From: Pseudofabraea citricarpa
Taxonomy: Eukaryota; Ascomycota; Leotiomycetes; Helotiales; Dermateaceae
Length of the DNA: 64,000 nt
Reading direction: 5' to 3'
NCBI GenBank assembly: GCA_029641185.1
Contig: JAPWGK010000001.1
Coordinates: 74,501-138,500, forward strand
The position numbers were made by a program, and so were the translations under genes. This document shows positions 21,626 to 36,191 of this stretch, piece by piece. The notes beneath the pieces are model-generated. The model was not told the DNA's origin, made no database searches, and worked only from the letters and a program-made list of their open reading frames with translations. Numbering within the stretch: position 1 is the stretch's first letter; the number at the start of each line of letters is the position of its first letter.

Positions 21626-23971
21626 TCAAGTACCCTTGCCAGAACTTCCATGAGTTTTCTCAAACGTCTCGTCTTCCCCAACACAGATCTTGTACGACAT
21701 CTTGGCATATTTCTCAGCGTATGCCTCGAGATCTGGTGCCACCATGTGATAAGCAACGGTTAGAAGAATCCAACATTCGATGATAGGATCAACAAACAGG
21801 CCCCACTGCTTAACAATTATCGGTGTGCCGGTGACATGCGGTCGCTTCCCGCCTTCGATGACATAGCCAAGAGCCGACAGAGCATTCAAAACAGAGTTGA
21901 TGGCCTTGTCTGGTTGCTTCTTCAGCATGTAGAGTTCTGCGAGATGAAAATAAAGATCCCAGACATATAGACGAGGCACTTCGGAGGCTGGGTGAATGTA
22001 TTGGTCTGACATCTTAGCGATGATGCGTTCGATCTTTGCTGGACTTGCTTGCGCGCCGGTCATGAAATATCTGTGCACTTCAGCTCGCTGCTGCTTTCTG
22101 CTGGCCAGGATACTCTTCGCTGTGGCTCGGTCATCCTGGCAGATGGCGCAGTCACACACGAAACCCCAGTGCTGGAATTTCTTCCGGTGGTCCTCGTTGC
22201 TGCCTACAGCTGGCGTGTGGTACCAGAAACGAAGCTCCGTGTCGGGTGCCAGATCTTGCGTGGCCCGAACTATCATCATGTCTCCGATGAAGGCGCGCCG
22301 AGCATTGCTGTAACAACCATGGTTGATGTATGACGCCATGGGCCAGATGCCGCAGGAATGGAACTGCTTCTCTGGATCTTTCTTCTTCATCTCGTCTTTC
22401 TTGTCTTGCAGGTATGTTTGGCGAGATGACAAGGGACAGCCGAAGCCATTCAAGGTGACAACTCTCTCGATGAAGAACCTAGGTAAGCTCGGTTATTACG
22501 AATTGGTACTGAGGGAATATTAGGATCTTACGTGTCAACGACCGGTGCACCATCGACGGTGGAGACGCCAACAGACTGGTACGAGCCATGATGGAGATCG
22601 GTTATAACCGAAGCGAGCGACGGGTTCTTGGAAACCTTCTCGAAAACCATCCGGATCAGCTCGGCCTGCGCGCCCATGGTCATGCTGTTTCTCTCGAGGT
22701 TGATCAGTATCGTCACGTCTTGACCTCCCTCTAGCTTCTCATCGCCCTCGCTGGCGAACGCATGCGCAAAGGCCTTTTCGCACAGAAGAAGATCACCGGC
22801 CTTGACGGCTTTGGTGGTGAACAAGCCTCTGCCTTTAGCACCCGAGCTTTTGATGGCCACGGGGCCAACGTATGTGGCATGATCGAGATGTGGAGGGCGA
22901 AGTGTCTTGGCTCCAGCGTACAGCTGCATGAAAGTGTACGTGCCACTCTGCTGCTCCAGAAGTCGCTGTCTGGCTCGGAGCAGTTCTCCTTGGGCCTGTT
23001 TGTTGTCGGGGTATTCCAGAGCCAGCGTCTCCAGAACCTCGCAGCACTCACGATACTTCTGAAGGTTGTACAGTGCTTGGGATTTGCGATACAGTGCCTT
23101 TTCGGCTGGCTTGGGGCTCGTGGGAATAGATTCGAGATCAGAAAGAGCAGCATCGAAATTCTTCGCCTGGATAAATGCAAGAGCGCGATTGAGTGTCAGA
23201 ATCTGAGCCTCGCCGGCTTCTGGAGATGAACTGAGAGCCTTGGTATATCTAGCTTGGCATTAGCATGTGCCGAAGTTAAAGCAATGAAGAGGATACATAC
23301 TGTTCAATTGCCCGTTGATACTTGGAGTCATTGAAATACATGTTGCCCTTCTTTCTCAAAGACTCCGCTGAAATATCAATCTCCATCAACCTTGGCTGCC
23401 AATGAGATGGAACTCGCTCGTCATCCAGGGGAACATAGACGAGATCCGAAGGGTGGTCAATTCGAATGCCAAAATCGCCATCAGCCATCAGCTTCAGATA
23501 GGGTTCCTTGACGATCAAGATGGTTCCTTCCTCAAGGATATCATCAGCGGTACGCACATTCTCCTCCTCTTGAAAGTACAGCTGCAACATGACAGCGTCG
23601 TTATTCTCGTCCTCCACAATGGCCATGACAGCGGTCATTCGATCAGGCGGGGTGATCGATCTCAAAAAGATGTATTTTCCTCGGTGGTGAGTTTCCAGCA
23701 GAAGATCTTTGATTGCGATGCTCTTCAAGTCGGAGAGAGAACGAAGGCACGGACTGTATGCAGGAGGAATGAATGCTGTTCGCATATTAAGGTCGGGTCT
23801 GGTCTGCTGGCTCATCATGAGTCGGATCCGGAACAGCGTCGAGAGCTCATCGCGAGATTTTCTACCCACGAAACGCTGGCCCTTGCGAGATTGCGCGCTC
23901 TGGAGGATCTTCTTCTGGTTGTTGAGCGTCTCCACGTACTGCGCCATGCCGGAGACATTGTGGGTGTTCAT
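21626..23971 (-). CDS. TPR and SET domain protein (SMYD-like lysine methyltransferase)
   Basis: Three exons on the minus strand: 23971-23301, 23248-22532 and 22478-21626 (746 aa). The N-terminal ~190 residues are a fungal-specific region (NVSGMAQYVETL, EEGTILIVKEPYLK). TPR repeats follow (about 200-300; LRKKGNMYFNDSKYQRAIEQY, FIQAKNFDAALSDLESI). The SET domain starts at GRGLFTTKAVKAGDLLL and includes the S-adenosylmethionine-binding NHGCYSNARR and the Tyr-rich LRFWYH. A Cys-rich post-SET element (FVCDCAICQDD) and a helical tail complete it. It should transfer methyl groups to protein lysine. NHGC replaces the usual NHSC. No MYND finger is seen, unlike animal SMYD proteins. Substrate unknown; convergent with the NRPS and probably unrelated to it. 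Confidence 0.88.
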
Positions 23972-25622
23972 TTTTGTTGCCGGCGGAAAACGGGTCGGGG
24001 AACTTGGTGGTTGGTTGGTACGGATTGGTTGAACCAGTTGTGCAGATTGTGGCTTTCGGAAAGTTCAACGTATGGAGAAGGTTTCTGATGGAGAAAATGG
24101 AGGTTAAGTAGAGTGGTTCCACAAAGGCCTGCGCTGTCAAGGCGGGCGCAAATTAGAGGCTGCAGGAGAAGGTTCTTGCAAACGCAGGCCTTCCAATGAT
24201 TTCTTTGATGGTTATTTGCATAAACCCTCAAGCTGCAATTTATTTGCATAAACAAACGTTCATCAATCACAACTTCAACAAGGAACTCACCGGAAGGTAG
24301 ATTAGACAGCTAGTTGTCTAGAACGTTCCGGAGTTGGTGAGAACCCACAGTTGAATCAAAGGTGGCTATTGTTTCAAAGCATAGAATCAGAACGATTAAG
24401 AAAATCATTACTAAAAGTGAGAGCAGTAGCTAAGACGATGGTGCAAGTTCCGCTGGCTGAACTTGGCTTTGAAAGATCATTGGTATGGTGGTACGTGGGA
24501 CTAGGCAGCGAACTAACAGCAATAGAATTGATTTCAAAGCAAAAAGCCCGAAGTGCAAACTTACAAGCATGATTTATGTTCTATCCATTTATAAGTTTAT
24601 GCAAGAAGTCTTCAATCAGTGAGAATCTGTCATTGTGATCAAGTGTCGACATGGCCAGCCTCTTCGTCGCTTAACCTTGTTCCAGTAAAAGCCACCAGCA
24701 CCTTTGAAATCGGGGAAGACCATGACAGCCATGTGTGAATTTGATCCCAGAATATCAACGAGTTCATCGTGGAGTTTTCTGTAGCAGTATTTCTGTCAAT
24801 AACTTGCAGCAACAAGATGCACACCTGGTCTGTCATCCGTTACTCCAAGAAGATTATTTTCGGAGCGATTAACCGAGCTCACCAACCTCTGTACTACCCA
24901 AAGATCTTCAGAATCAAGAAATATAAATTGTGTTTTCTTTCCCCAGGATCCTGGCATCAGTCTTCTCGAGCTATGATTAATTGAACAGTGTGTGAAGCTT
25001 GAAGTGGTTTAGCTTCAGATTTTTGAGCTTTTGAAGTCCCCGAAACTGAAACAATCCATTTCTCGTGAAAATTGTCCACTGGACTTATGTTCTCGCTAAA
25101 TATTCATGTTTGGTGGTGTGTGCTGGTTGGAAATTAGGCAAATTATCCTGCACAATAAATACATGAGATGACTTTAAATCACACTTGCAGATATAACAGA
25201 CAATTTATGCAAAGTTGTGCTGCTGGCAAAGTTTGACCATGACATCTACCATCTGGTGAAAATCGCGAATCAGACAGACATACCGTCCATCACTCATATC
25301 CCCTAATCACTTGCTCAGGGGTTTCACAATGATTCACGAGAGAATGTCATCACATTTCAATCTGCACAATTCATTTTTTGGGGCTGAGCACAAAACAATG
25401 GTTTGGATAATAAGTATGTACTGAATTGAAGACAGCTAGCTATGCAAAGCACTTTTCCAGTCAATAAAATATATACAACGAACGGCAACCCAGCCGACAC
25501 TACAGCGCAGGATCAACACAACACCGAGCCTTCCTCTCACAAAGTTCAGATTCCAGCCTCCGTCTTGGTGTTCCCGTGCAAGCGCAGCGTGATATCAGGT
25601 TGCACCACCAGCCGACGCTCAT
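23972..25622. other. Gene-poor interval upstream of the TPR-SET gene
   Basis: 1.65 kb, AT-rich after 24300. It must contain the SET gene promoter and the xylanase 3' end. Only short open frames without motifs were found. No tRNA or element ends recognised. Confidence 0.4.
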
Positions 25623-27706
<2,084 letters not shown>

Positions 27707-29349
27707 TTAAACCCCTCTGTCCACTCGACTTGTGAGTTGCCATCCCAACGAACATGTTAGAGTGTCTCTGCACAGGAGTTCGTTAGAAGCAGGCACTTGG
27801 TCAGGCCAGACCGATGGGTACTGATTTGCCACTTCCCCTACAGTAAACACCCCCGTTTGATCAGTGGCATCGAGTTGCTGATACTGATTACCACTGGTAG
27901 TAGAGATATCCAAGATCCTTCCATCGGCACCCCACTGCAAAGATGCCTCCTTCAATGCCATGACCACATCCAGCCAGCATGGCCGCCAATGATCCGAGTA
28001 TCGTATTCGATTCGATTTATCGATATGCCGTATTGGAATGCTGGCTTCAATGGTCATTGTGGGAGGGTACCGCAGCTCTTCTTGGGTTTTGGCAGAGATT
28101 GTCCCGTCGGCAGCACCAGCAAAAAGAGCTGCAACAACACGATAACGCCTCACACAATTGAATTTGTAAATTTGCCTCGGAGAAGAGTTAAAGTCTACGT
28201 TTTCGTGAAAAAGGAGAATTTTGAATACGACCTGGAGGTCACTTTGTATAGCGAATGTGGTTCTGTATACACCAGGCTCTGGGGCAATGTTCGTTGGCTT
28301 CTTGATATAGTTCCTCGTGTTATGCATGTACTTTGTCGAGTCAGTATCAATCCTGTAGTGTATCAAGGCAGGAAGATAGTTACCGGTGATGGGTGTTTCA
28401 TGCCATCTCTGGTAGCAAAACGATCTTTGTGGTCTGGTATTTTGATTCTCCACTTGCTAGCAACATTCTTGTCGTAATGGTATCCGGTTGTTGGTCCCTT
28501 GCCTTTACGGGTGCGTAAAAAAGCATCGTCACGCTCAAATCTCGTTCGTGACATAAGGTCCCATGCCTCATACATTCCTTTTATATTGCTTCTGTCCAAA
28601 GGTTGGTCCGGATTCAAGCAGGCTCGCCTGTCTTGAGAGAAGCACTCTTGATTGAAAAAGTCCACGCGGGATTGGTTGTTGCCCCATATTCTCACGTCTC
28701 CCCCAATAATATCCAGGTGATTGACCATATTCAACAAGATGCAACGCATTCTCATCATCCACGGATCCGGTGCTCCTTGACCCAGGGGTAAGTCATGATC
28801 TTGGGGGGCAGTGTGATACATGAAGCCTTGGGTTTCGCGATATTGAGCAAGCTTGATCTGAGTGGGAGTTAATTCAAGCCTCTCCTTGATGTAGTCGTCA
28901 GCAATATATTGGTTGCGATTGCTCCCGCGGAACCTCGTCCGCCGATTGTGATGTCGTAGCTTTTCGAAAAAGACATAGAAAGCCAAAGGGTCTGCCTTGT
29001 AGATAGGATGACCATTGCAACAGACAAAATCTTTCTTTCGTGCCATGGAGACTGATAAGGGCTCCTCTGTAGGTGGTGGGGTTTCAATATTCTCGGGTCC
29101 TGGCGAGTTATTCTTTGAAATTTTGAGGGATTCGTCCTCTGGGATTGTTTCATAGCTTGGTGTTGAGTCGTGGCCATTCTTTGAATTTCGAGGGCGAGCC
29201 TTTGGAGCGGGTACTCTGTCTGTAGTAGCTGGTTTGTCCAAGAGTTTCTTGCTCGGTTTGTGAGGCCGGTCAGATGTATTGTCTGGCTTGGAATTCTCCC
29301 CCAGCTTGCCACTCTTCTTGCCGATTGTGAAACTCGATATACAGCGCAT
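27707..29349 (-). CDS. Unrecognised protein with disordered N-terminus
   Basis: Modelled as two minus-strand exons, 29349-28384 and 28330-27707 (529 aa). The 53-nt intron (GTAACT..AAAG, CTGAC branch point) joins two long frames that otherwise overlap by a shift. Residues 1-105 are Lys/Pro/Ser/Thr-rich and likely disordered. From about 110 the chain is more ordered, with VCCNGHPIYKADPLAFYVFFEKLRH-type segments, Trp/Arg/His-rich stretches and a YIKKP..GVYRTTF region. No signal peptide, membrane helix or known catalytic motif is visible. I do not recognise the family. The second exon may hide another intron (a pyrimidine tract and TTGTTGCAG near 28130), but it would break frame with the obvious donor. 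Confidence 0.55.
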
Positions 29350-29753
29350 ATTGAAACGATACTCTTAATGATAGATGCTAAAAGAACGATGGGAGTGCTG
29401 CGTGGTATGTTGTAAGAGTGGCTGTTGAGACAGAAAGTATATCTTGTGACTGCGCAAAGCAAGGGAAGGAACCGATCTGTTCTGAGTCTTGCACTAACGC
29501 AACTTCCATTGACCTAACACTTTCGTGCAAAGTAGGTGATGACATGGAGCTATGTCCATCAAATTAGTTGACTTGACAATTCACAATGAATTCGTGCGTT
29601 TGGACTGTGAATGCAACCCAGTCCATCAAGCTGTTGCTTTGAGCTTACTAGGTACTTCGAAGTAAAGTACACCATTCACAGCACTCAGCATAAATCAAGT
29701 CACTGAACCTGCGTTGAGCCAAATCAACAATAGTTGTCAGCACCATGGAAATG
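29350..29753. other. Short intergenic interval
   Basis: 404 bp between two minus-strand genes: promoter of the unknown gene and 3' end of the YIH1 homologue. No other element seen. Confidence 0.4.
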
Positions 29754-30599
29754 TTATCGCTTGGCCTTCTTCTTCGATGTACTGTTTTCCGTTACAAAAT
29801 CCCCTTTCACAAAGGCATCTCTCGCAACTGTATTGATAATGCTGAATCGCTTTGGCCCTAGCTGATGCCCACCATACCATCGCGTTACCACCACCATGAC
29901 ATCCCACAAGTCCATCAGCTGCATCAGGTGTAAAACGCGTCCTCCGGCCGCTGTCTCGCCATCATCATCACAGTCCTGAAAACTGGTCCCGTCCTCTCCC
30001 TTAATCCTCCAGGCTGTGATGTTGTGCGTCGCAGACCTGACCTTCTTGTCGGTATCGAGGAGGTATTGCAGATACTGCTTGGCTTGATCGGGGGACGAAA
30101 CGGGAGCACAGCGTGCTACGAAAACAGACTTCAGCTCAATGACAACATCCGAGAGAACCCATGGAGGTGGCTCTTGTACTGTCTCATATTCCTCAGCAGC
30201 CTCCCTTCCGCTATGAGTCACTTCATCCTGTGCTATGTTTGCGCCGTTGGCATCTTCGCTCTCGATCAGGGTGGATTCGGACGACTCCAAGATGGTATTG
30301 ATCTCTTCGATGACATCGAACAGACACACATCTCCCGGCTGAAAGAGTTTGCCTAGCGCATCGCGGAATACTGCGAGGACATTAGCAGCCTCACCTTTAC
30401 GCATGTGCTCTCCAGCGCTATCAGTCCCAAGGACGGCTGGTGGGGCAGACGGGTAGTCTGGAGGGAAGTGAAGCCTCAAGGACACAGCTTGCTGAGGCAG
30501 ATCCAGGACGAAGACTTGGTCTTCGTCTGTAGGAACGAGGGAATCCGGGCCATAGATGGAGTTTATGGCCTCAACCTCGTTGAGCAGGTCCTCGCTCAT
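29754..30599 (-). CDS. YIH1: YIH1/IMPACT homologue (RWD and UPF0029 domains)
   Basis: Single exon, 281 aa. Residues 1-115 form an RWD domain (NEVEAINSIYG, LHFPPDYPSAPPAVL). After an acidic linker comes the IMPACT/UPF0029 domain (about 150-260; FVARCAPVSSPDQAKQYL, ATHNITAWR, VVVTRWYGGHQLGPKRFSII). The protein is known in yeast and mammals to compete with Gcn2 for Gcn1, which damps phosphorylation of eIF2alpha on amino-acid starvation. Length is near the family norm (about 260-320). The Lys-rich tail (SKKKAKR) is common. Unlinked to the metabolic locus. Confidence 0.93.
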   Translation of the reverse strand: MSEDLLNEVEAINSIYGPDSLVPTDEDQVFVLDLPQQAVSLRLHFPPDYPSAPPAVLGTDSAGEHMRKGEAANVLAVFRDALGKLFQPGDVCLFDVIEEINTILESSESTLIESEDANGANIAQDEVTHSGREAAEEYETVQEPPPWVLSDVVIELKSVFVARCAPVSSPDQAKQYLQYLLDTDKKVRSATHNITAWRIKGEDGTSFQDCDDDGETAAGGRVLHLMQLMDLWDVMVVVTRWYGGHQLGPKRFSIINTVARDAFVKGDFVTENSTSKKKAKR

Positions 30600-31674
30600 G
30601 GTAGTTGATGTGCCGGCGGCGAGACTGTGCAGAGCTGGTCGGCGTCAATGGTGGCAGCGGTCGTGGATGGCGGGTCCCAGCGCCTAAGAGCTCTTTTGGT
30701 TGGTCGGACCAGGCTCGGTTCAGGGTGTTCAGCGCTTGCAAGCGCCGGGACGACCCACTATCATCACGTTACGTTCCCGAACCCAATCAGCTCTATCACA
30801 CTGAACTATCACACTGAACAGCGATCACTTCTGCTTATACCAACAAATTCTTTTATTTATATGGCCAACTGCGTCAAACGCTAGTCGAAAGCCCCAGTGT
30901 TGTCGTTCACCAGCATCCTAGCGATCCTGCGATGCAGCCAGCCATGCAGCCATGCTCATCAATTACGATTAAGGATCCAAGCGTCGGCAAAGCTCTCGAT
31001 CCACTGTTCTCATGCCCTCTTCAACTACCTCAATCAAGCCTGACATGCTGGACAACCTTCACTTTGCTGCCTGTTCTGGTGTCCTTCTACCTATGCCGCT
31101 GGATAGGCTTTCATGGTGAGCTTTTCTATTTCTATGCTCAGCTGCCGTCGATTGCCGTTGAAACTGCCTGTGCCTACGATGCAGCAATGCTCTGAATTGC
31201 CTTCACGCCTTCCACGGACTGTATGGCCACATCAAATAATCGACACAGAACGGGGCATATATCTCCAGCCAGCCCAGTGAACAGAAGACTTCTTCTCAAT
31301 CAGCGGCAGTGCTGGATGGGCCCGGTAGCCGCATGCAAGTATCCATCCCGGCGTGTAGCACTCCACCGGCACTCCCGCAAGACGGCCTCCATGAGTGAAT
31401 CTTAGCCCATCCATCAGTTCAGCAGAGACATCAGTGATCCAACATATGAAACCATGAAACTCCAACTCCCTCCCTTTGTTTGCGATCCAGCATGTAAGGG
31501 CATGGACTTCCAACTCCCTTACTAAATTGCTTTGCGACTGTCACTTTTTTGCAGCTGCAGAACAATCGCCTGAACTGACTCTCAGGGTACTGAGCAAACG
31601 CGGCTCTGGAAGGCGAACAACAGAGCAAGCATTTAGGACCCAAGCAACAGTCCAAAACACGACGTTTTTCCCCT
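30600..31674. other. Divergent upstream region of YIH1 and DUF3433 genes
   Basis: 1.07 kb between divergent genes. Several open frames below 100 codons, none convincing. No repeats, tRNA or clear core promoter element recognised. Confidence 0.4.
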
Positions 31675-34600
31675 ATGGCCACTGCAGTTGTCAATGGCTC
31701 ACGGACTCCACGAGAGCGAAATGGTTGGTTTGTTTCAAAGTGCACAATTCGTTTATGAACTTATAGTGAACAGGCACCCATTTACATTGGAAGCCAATGA
31801 CCCTGGGTTTTCCCATGCTTGGTGGATTTGCCATTATATCCATTTCTCTTGTTGGTTTTCTGGAAATACTTGCATATGTAACTTCTGCTCAGCGCAGCCG
31901 GAATGGAGGTGGCCTTGCTTTCGCGGCTGATGTCGACGCATTGTCAACACTGTCGAGGTTTGCGTTGCTGTATCTGCCAACAATCATCGCCGTATTTTAC
32001 GGCATGTTTTGGAGCTGGGTATGTATTGCCGTACTGCGTGGCCTACTTTCTCGTGTTGACTTTTGTTAGGTGGACCTTGATGTGAAAAGGCTAGAGCCTT
32101 GGTTCCAACTGTCCAATCCCGCTGGTGCGGCAGCCAAGGACTCTATCCTCCTTCAATATCCATTCGATTTCTTGCTATTTGTCCCTATTACTGCATGCCA
32201 TCGAAAACATTGGGGTGTATTTTTGGCTAGCACGGTCATGCTAATGATCTTTTGCGTCGTGACACCTTTACAATCCGCAATCTTCAATACAAAAACGGTC
32301 GTACGATCAACCAACACCACAATGGCGAACAATGGATTTTTGGTTCCCGTGGAAAATCAAACCAAGATGCTAAACGCCAATTTCCTCAACACTGCCTATG
32401 GAATTTCATGGCTTTCTCAGCGCCTTCCTCCATTTGTCGCTCCAGATTTTGCTGTGCTACCGTTCAGCCCCATTACTACCCGTAAGGACACACTCCCATC
32501 AGAGACCTGGTCAGTCAAAACAAATGCTTACTTCACCAATTTAACCTGCACACCCGCCAAAGTATCCCGGAGGTCGTATAGCTACACATTTGACAATGGC
32601 AAGGGTTGTTCTGTCGCAGACCTTGGCTTGGCGGATACAGCATTTTCCACTCGATATATGATCAACTACATTGGCTATCATAACAGTCCATTGCTTGATT
32701 GGTCTCTCCAAAATCCCAATTGTAGTAGCGAATTTTCGAATAATTTCCTAGCACTTTTTGCTTCCAACAGCTCTCGAACATCAAGTGGTGTATTCTCCAA
32801 CTTGACAGCGCTCTTTTGCGAGCCCACCTACCAAGTTCGGGAGACCCTGGTACAAGTAAATGCTTCTAACCATGCCATCGTGCATGTGAGCCCTACTCAG
32901 AACTCTGAATCATCAGATATTGGCACGATTTTCAATACGACGAATTTCGAATATCTCATCGGAATCGGTGTTGGAGATCAGAGAAGCAATTTCCCCGATA
33001 GTGCACTCATTGAACAGTATCCACGTCTAGAAAAATACGATATAACATGGCCACTTTCATTATTGGTTGGTTTTGCCGTTGCTCTTCACCCACTCTCGAT
33101 AGATAGTCTTGCCGATCCATCAGTCCTTCAACAGGCCTTTGAAAGAGCACACCAGCTTCTATTTGGAGTTGCTTTCAGCACGTTGACTCAGTCACGAAAC
33201 ACAAAGTTGCCAACTGATCTTCTCTCTGGCCTTCGACAAGACAGACCTGGTGCCATCACATTGGTCCGACCAATCTCCTTAATTGTTGAGGCTGCCCTCG
33301 GGATAATCTCAATCCTGGCGATCTTACTGTGGTATTATTCTCATCAGCGTTCTAGTAATCTTCCCAAAGATCCGGCTTCCATCGCGGACTTGATGTCTCT
33401 TATTCGGCAAGAAGATCTTTCAAAGGCACCATTTAAGGACGATGGAACTTTGAATGTATCTACACTTACGGATCGCCTTGCAACTCGGACTTACAATCTT
33501 TCCATATTGCCTTCTCCTGATCAATATGGCACGGCTCGTATTTGTGAGGAGCATCCCACAATCGTCGATTCGACTGTTCGAAATAGCAATACACAAACCT
33601 CGCAGACTTCGAGAGGTGATGATGAGAAGCTGATTTCGCCAGTCCAACCGAAGGAGTTGAAACTTTCTGTTGGGATATCCTTTGTGTTTATATTGCTCTC
33701 CGCTATTGGTGTGCTTGTATTCATTTATTCGTGGAGCGAGAGAAATCAAGGTGATATACGATGGATGCTACATTGCTATGTTTCACTGACGATTTAAAGG
33801 TATTTTGATCCCTTCAGAAAATTCGATTGTGCTCTCATTGATTGAGAACTACATCCCTACTACGTTCGCCACATTAATTGAGCCGGCATGGGTTATGCTC
33901 AATCGTCTCCTCTGTCTTTTACAGCCATTCGAGGAACTTCAACGTGGTAATGCTAAAGTAGCAACAACTCTCAACCTGAAGTACACAACTATACCTCCGC
34001 CCCTCGTCATTTGGAGAGCCTTTAGGTCCCGTCATATTCTCTTGGCGAGTGTTTGTTTGGTTGTAGTATCCAGTAACGTGCTCGCCGTATCATTGAGTGG
34101 GCTGCTTTTTGAGAGTCCTGCTGTGGTTTCTCTCCGTACTTACACGACACAATCCCTTGAGCCTACTTTTAATGGGCTTCAGATACGAAGGGACGGTAGT
34201 GACGGTCCTCCCGTTACTTACGAGGACCACTTTTACGTCGCGTTGTCTAATTTCACTCAAGGCACCTCACTTCCTCCCTGGATAGACCAAGAGTTCTTTT
34301 ATCTGCCATTCGATATACCTCAAGCACCATCAGTCTTGACTTCAGGGACCACTCGATACCTACAAGGATACCGTGGTGCAACCACTGGGTTTGGGGTCAT
34401 CGTCGCCTGCGATGAAGTGGGCTTCGAGATAGCAGACAACTCATTTCGATTTGATACAAACCAGGACAGCTCTAAGTTACACTTCTCCACTACACTTACT
34501 CCGTCCAATGGTACATCGGTGACGTGCGTTCTTGGCGACGATGTGGATGATATGATAAATGGAGTTAATAAGTTCACTGGAAATTTGTCTGCGCTTGAAC

Positions 34601-35481
34601 TCATGCGAACAGTGTTTTCTCTTGAAGGACCAGATGATGGCGATACTTGTTCAACAATATTGTGGGCAGGTTGGTTCAGAGGCGAAATGGTGTCGAATAC
34701 ATCAAATGTCGATTTTACATTTCTTGCCTGTACCCCGAAACTCGTCATTGCAGACTTTGAGGTTTATGTGGACGCGAACGGTCGAATCATCAATTCGACC
34801 CAAAACGGCGCCGCTTTCGAGAACACTCAATCATATTTTAAAGGAAATTTGAGCGAGTCTGCCATATTGGCTCAGGCTAGTGCGTCCATAGCGCCAACCA
34901 CCGGCGAGACTTGGCACAATGACACTTTCGCATCAGACTGGGTCAACGCGCTTCTGACCACCATGGCTAACTCTTCTGATTTGGTGGATCCAGCGGCTTC
35001 GGTCCCTAATTCGAAGGACATTGCCCCCCTGATGGAGCGTCTATATACGCAGCTCTTCTCGACCCTTCTTGGTTTGAACACGGACATATTTACTGAATCT
35101 CTCGAGAAAACAACGAGACCGGTCAAAATTGTGGCTATCGAGTCCCGGCTCTTTGTATCGCCGCCTATGTTCTTCCTATCTGTCGCTATTTTGAGTCTCC
35201 ATCTTATCGTGGCTATAATCTACTACAGCACGCGGCCAAAGAAATTTCTACCTAGGATGCCAACCTCTATCGCTGCTACAATGGCGTATGTCATGGCCAG
35301 CCGAGCGTTACAGGATTTCGGGGAGAATACCCTTGTTGAAACCAGATCTCAAGAAACTACGTATGGATACGGTAGGTTTGTTGACAACGAGGGGCAGACC
35401 CATGTGGGGATCGAGCGACAGCGTTACGTTGTACCACTAAAAAGCCACAATCCAACGACCAAGAGGAGATCCTGGCAGTAG
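31675..35481 (+). CDS. Large DUF3433-family membrane protein (two repeats)
   Basis: Four exons: 31675-31723, 31774-32018, 32070-33750 and 33800-35481 (1218 aa). The splices restore HLHWKPMTLGFP and FWSWVDLDVKRLEPWFQLS, hallmark segments of DUF3433 proteins. Predicted helices lie around residues 27-50 and 75-98, after KHWGVFLAS, at ISLIVEAALGIISILAILLWYY, at ISFVFILLSAIGVLVFIYSW and again in the second half (HILLASVCLVVVSSNVLAVSL, FFLSVAILSLHLIVAIIYYS). The second half repeats the plan of the first, with EPAWVMLNRLLCLLQPFEEL in place of the VDLDVKRLEP segment. The large segments between helices carry many N-x-S/T sites and are probably extracellular. Function of the family is unknown; it is common in Pezizomycotina. 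Confidence 0.85.
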
Positions 35482-36191
35482 AGAAAGGCAGAGGATGCGA
35501 GTCAACCACGAAGTTGGATATAAGGCCAGGATGTCTATCTGGTAGTGGCATGGCATCGAGGAGACGAACGACTGCAAGATACCCAGCCGTTGCATTGCAC
35601 TTTTTCTAAGAGAGAATCCTTTATGTTTCTACCTGTTTTAAAGAAATGGGTAGTATGTACAGCTTTGAACATACAGAAACTGTATACAGAATGGACACAT
35701 GAGTATATTAATCTAAATTTTGGGGTGGTGAGTTGTGTACCAAAATCTGCCTCGCTTCACGTGCACTCAGAGGAGGGGTAGCAAGCGAGTGTGGGGTAAA
35801 GAGTTCTCGAGCAGCCACGGCTAAAGCAAGTACTGTAAGTCATGGATGCAATCAATCAATCATCATCCTGCATCATGATTACTTAGCACCTCCTCATACT
35901 GACTCCAATATCATGACAACGCGCTTCCGCGACACCAACCTCGGTTCTTGCTGCTACCGGCACGGGTTGCCTCATCGGGCCGTGCACATTCGTTACTAAG
36001 TGCAGTGATGGCGTGGAACTGCAACTACCCTGCGGCGGGCAGTGGTAAGTGGTGCCCTTGCAGTCCTCCTCAACACCAACGGTACGAGCGTATCTGTATT
36101 TCGAACTTAAGCACACGCCGGACAGTCGCTGCCCTACAACTTCTTTCTCACTTTCACTCACTTTCAACGACTCTGTATAATCCTCCGCATC
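35482..36191. other. Interval between DUF3433 and monooxygenase genes
   Basis: 710 bp between tandem + strand genes: 3' end of the first and promoter of the second. Nothing specific recognised. Confidence 0.4.
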
